A stretch of DNA of 64,000 nt, taken from JAXDMU01 sp963762435. GTDB taxonomy: Bacteria; Pseudomonadota; Alphaproteobacteria; ATCC43930; CGMCC-115725. Of this stretch, positions 63,588-64,000 are shown in pieces (the first letter of the stretch is position 1; every line of letters starts with the position of its first letter). Location: NCBI GenBank assembly GCA_963762435.1, contig CAVXLN010000015.1:434001-498000 (forward strand). Direction: 5' to 3'. The notes below the pieces were generated by a model. That model was not told the origin of the DNA, made no database searches, and saw only the letters and a program-made list of their open reading frames with translations. The position numbers and the translations under genes are program-made.

Positions 63588-64000
63588 ATGAGAGCCGAGC
63601 GGCGGCGATGGCAGCTTTGTGCGGGTCTTCCCCTTCTGGGCGTTCTTCTGTTTTTGGCGCACGGCGCGCGCGCCCAATCGGTCAGGGCCTTCGAGAATAT
63701 CCAGCCGATCGACTCCGCGCCCGCAGGTATCGTCACGGGGCCGGATGGAGCCCTCTGGTTCACCGACGGGTATAATGGCCGGGTCGATAGAATGACGACC
63801 GGGGGGTCTGTAACCGGTTTCCAGCTTCCCGGCTTCGTCCCAGCGCCCCTTCAGATCGTTGTCGGTCCCGATGGCGCGTTGTGGTTCGCTCAACGCGACG
63901 GCCAGGTCGGACGGATCACGACGACAGGCGAACTGACTGAGTACAGTGTACCTTCGGCCGGTGCGCAAATCTTCACCATCGCGGCAGGGACCGACGGCGC
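63588..64000 (+). CDS. Vgb-like beta-propeller protein, N-terminal part (cut by window edge)
   Basis: 137 codons to the window edge. A Sec signal peptide comes first (RWQLCAGLPLLGVLLFLAHG, cut as LPLLGVLLFLAHG, cleavage near ARA). The mature part has repeats of GPDGALWFTDGYNGRV and GPDGALWFAQRDGQVG, with RITTTGELTEY and similar closing turns. This is the blade pattern of virginiamycin B lyase-like propellers. It is probably a periplasmic binding or enzyme propeller; true lyase activity would need the later blades, which are outside the window. Confidence 0.78.
   Translation, partial: MRAERRRWQLCAGLPLLGVLLFLAHGARAQSVRAFENIQPIDSAPAGIVTGPDGALWFTDGYNGRVDRMTTGGSVTGFQLPGFVPAPLQIVVGPDGALWFAQRDGQVGRITTTGELTEYSVPSAGAQIFTIAAGTDG

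Overview
The window is about 64 kb of high-GC, densely coded bacterial DNA. A hopanoid cluster, the deoxyxylulose (MEP) isoprenoid pathway, a SUF operon led by an Rrf2 regulator, an OpgD/OpgH pair, polyphosphate kinases of both families and long two-armed palindromic repeats together point to an alphaproteobacterium of the Rhizobiales/Rhodospirillales kind. This rests on gene content and repeat style, not on a marker gene. I found no rRNA or tRNA gene and no CRISPR array.

Layout: 1-4.7 kb holds a left-truncated small membrane protein, two MFS transporters and an OmpA-like lipoprotein, all on the minus strand. 4.8-8.9 kb is an opgD-opgH osmoregulated-glucan operon followed by a spermidine-synthase-like methyltransferase. 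9.1-14.2 kb is an isoprenoid/hopanoid block: hpnM and dxs on minus, ispH and hpnH on plus. 14.4-16.4 kb is a TPR-sulfotransferase. 16.7-21.0 kb is a ugpBAEC glycerol-3-phosphate ABC importer. 21-24.6 kb holds a hydrolase, a carboxymuconolactone-decarboxylase-like protein, a membrane protein, ppk2 and a GlcG/HbpS-like protein. 24.6-26.7 kb is lower in GC and looks like an accessory patch: a decayed duplicate of upstream sequence, a LysR-type DNA-binding domain joined to a non-LysR helical domain, and two small exported proteins. 26.7-33.5 kb is the main hopanoid operon, transcribed leftward as hpnA-hpnC-hpnD-hpnE-shc-hpnG.

33.7-44.2 kb carries mixed metabolism and envelope genes: two di-haem cytochrome c proteins, a VOC protein, a YCII protein, a PLP decarboxylase, a TupA-like ATP-grasp protein, a cyclic-nucleotide-domain MscS channel, a rhomboid protease with a TPR tail, and two tandem 257-residue GSGD-repeat proteins. 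44.4-50.7 kb is a complete-looking rrf2-sufB-C-D-S-U-T iron-sulfur operon with a palindrome just before the regulator, closed by a perfect 15-bp hairpin. 50.7-54.7 kb has a lactate permease, a GST, a frameshifted SDR reductase and its divergent TetR regulator. 54.7-57.8 kb is a conflict island: a Tox-REase-5 polymorphic toxin with an Imm52-like immunity gene, divergent from a HigB/HigA-type toxin-antitoxin pair. 57.8-58.9 kb has a second TetR gene divergent from a frameshifted darcynin gene. 59-64 kb ends with ppk1-ppx and a truncated Vgb-like beta-propeller gene.

How the genes work together: dxs and ispH act at the two ends of the MEP pathway that supplies C5 units. HpnC, HpnD and HpnE turn farnesyl diphosphate into squalene, Shc cyclises it to hopene, and HpnH and HpnG add and process the adenosyl-derived side chain. 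HpnM is probably in hopanoid handling or transport. Ppk1, Ppk2 and Ppx form a polyphosphate synthesis, use and degradation set. The most unusual items are the LysR-HTH/DUF4760-like chimera, the toxin-immunity island flanked by two TetR-target loci whose target genes are both broken by one-base insertions, and the decayed duplicate at 24.7 kb.
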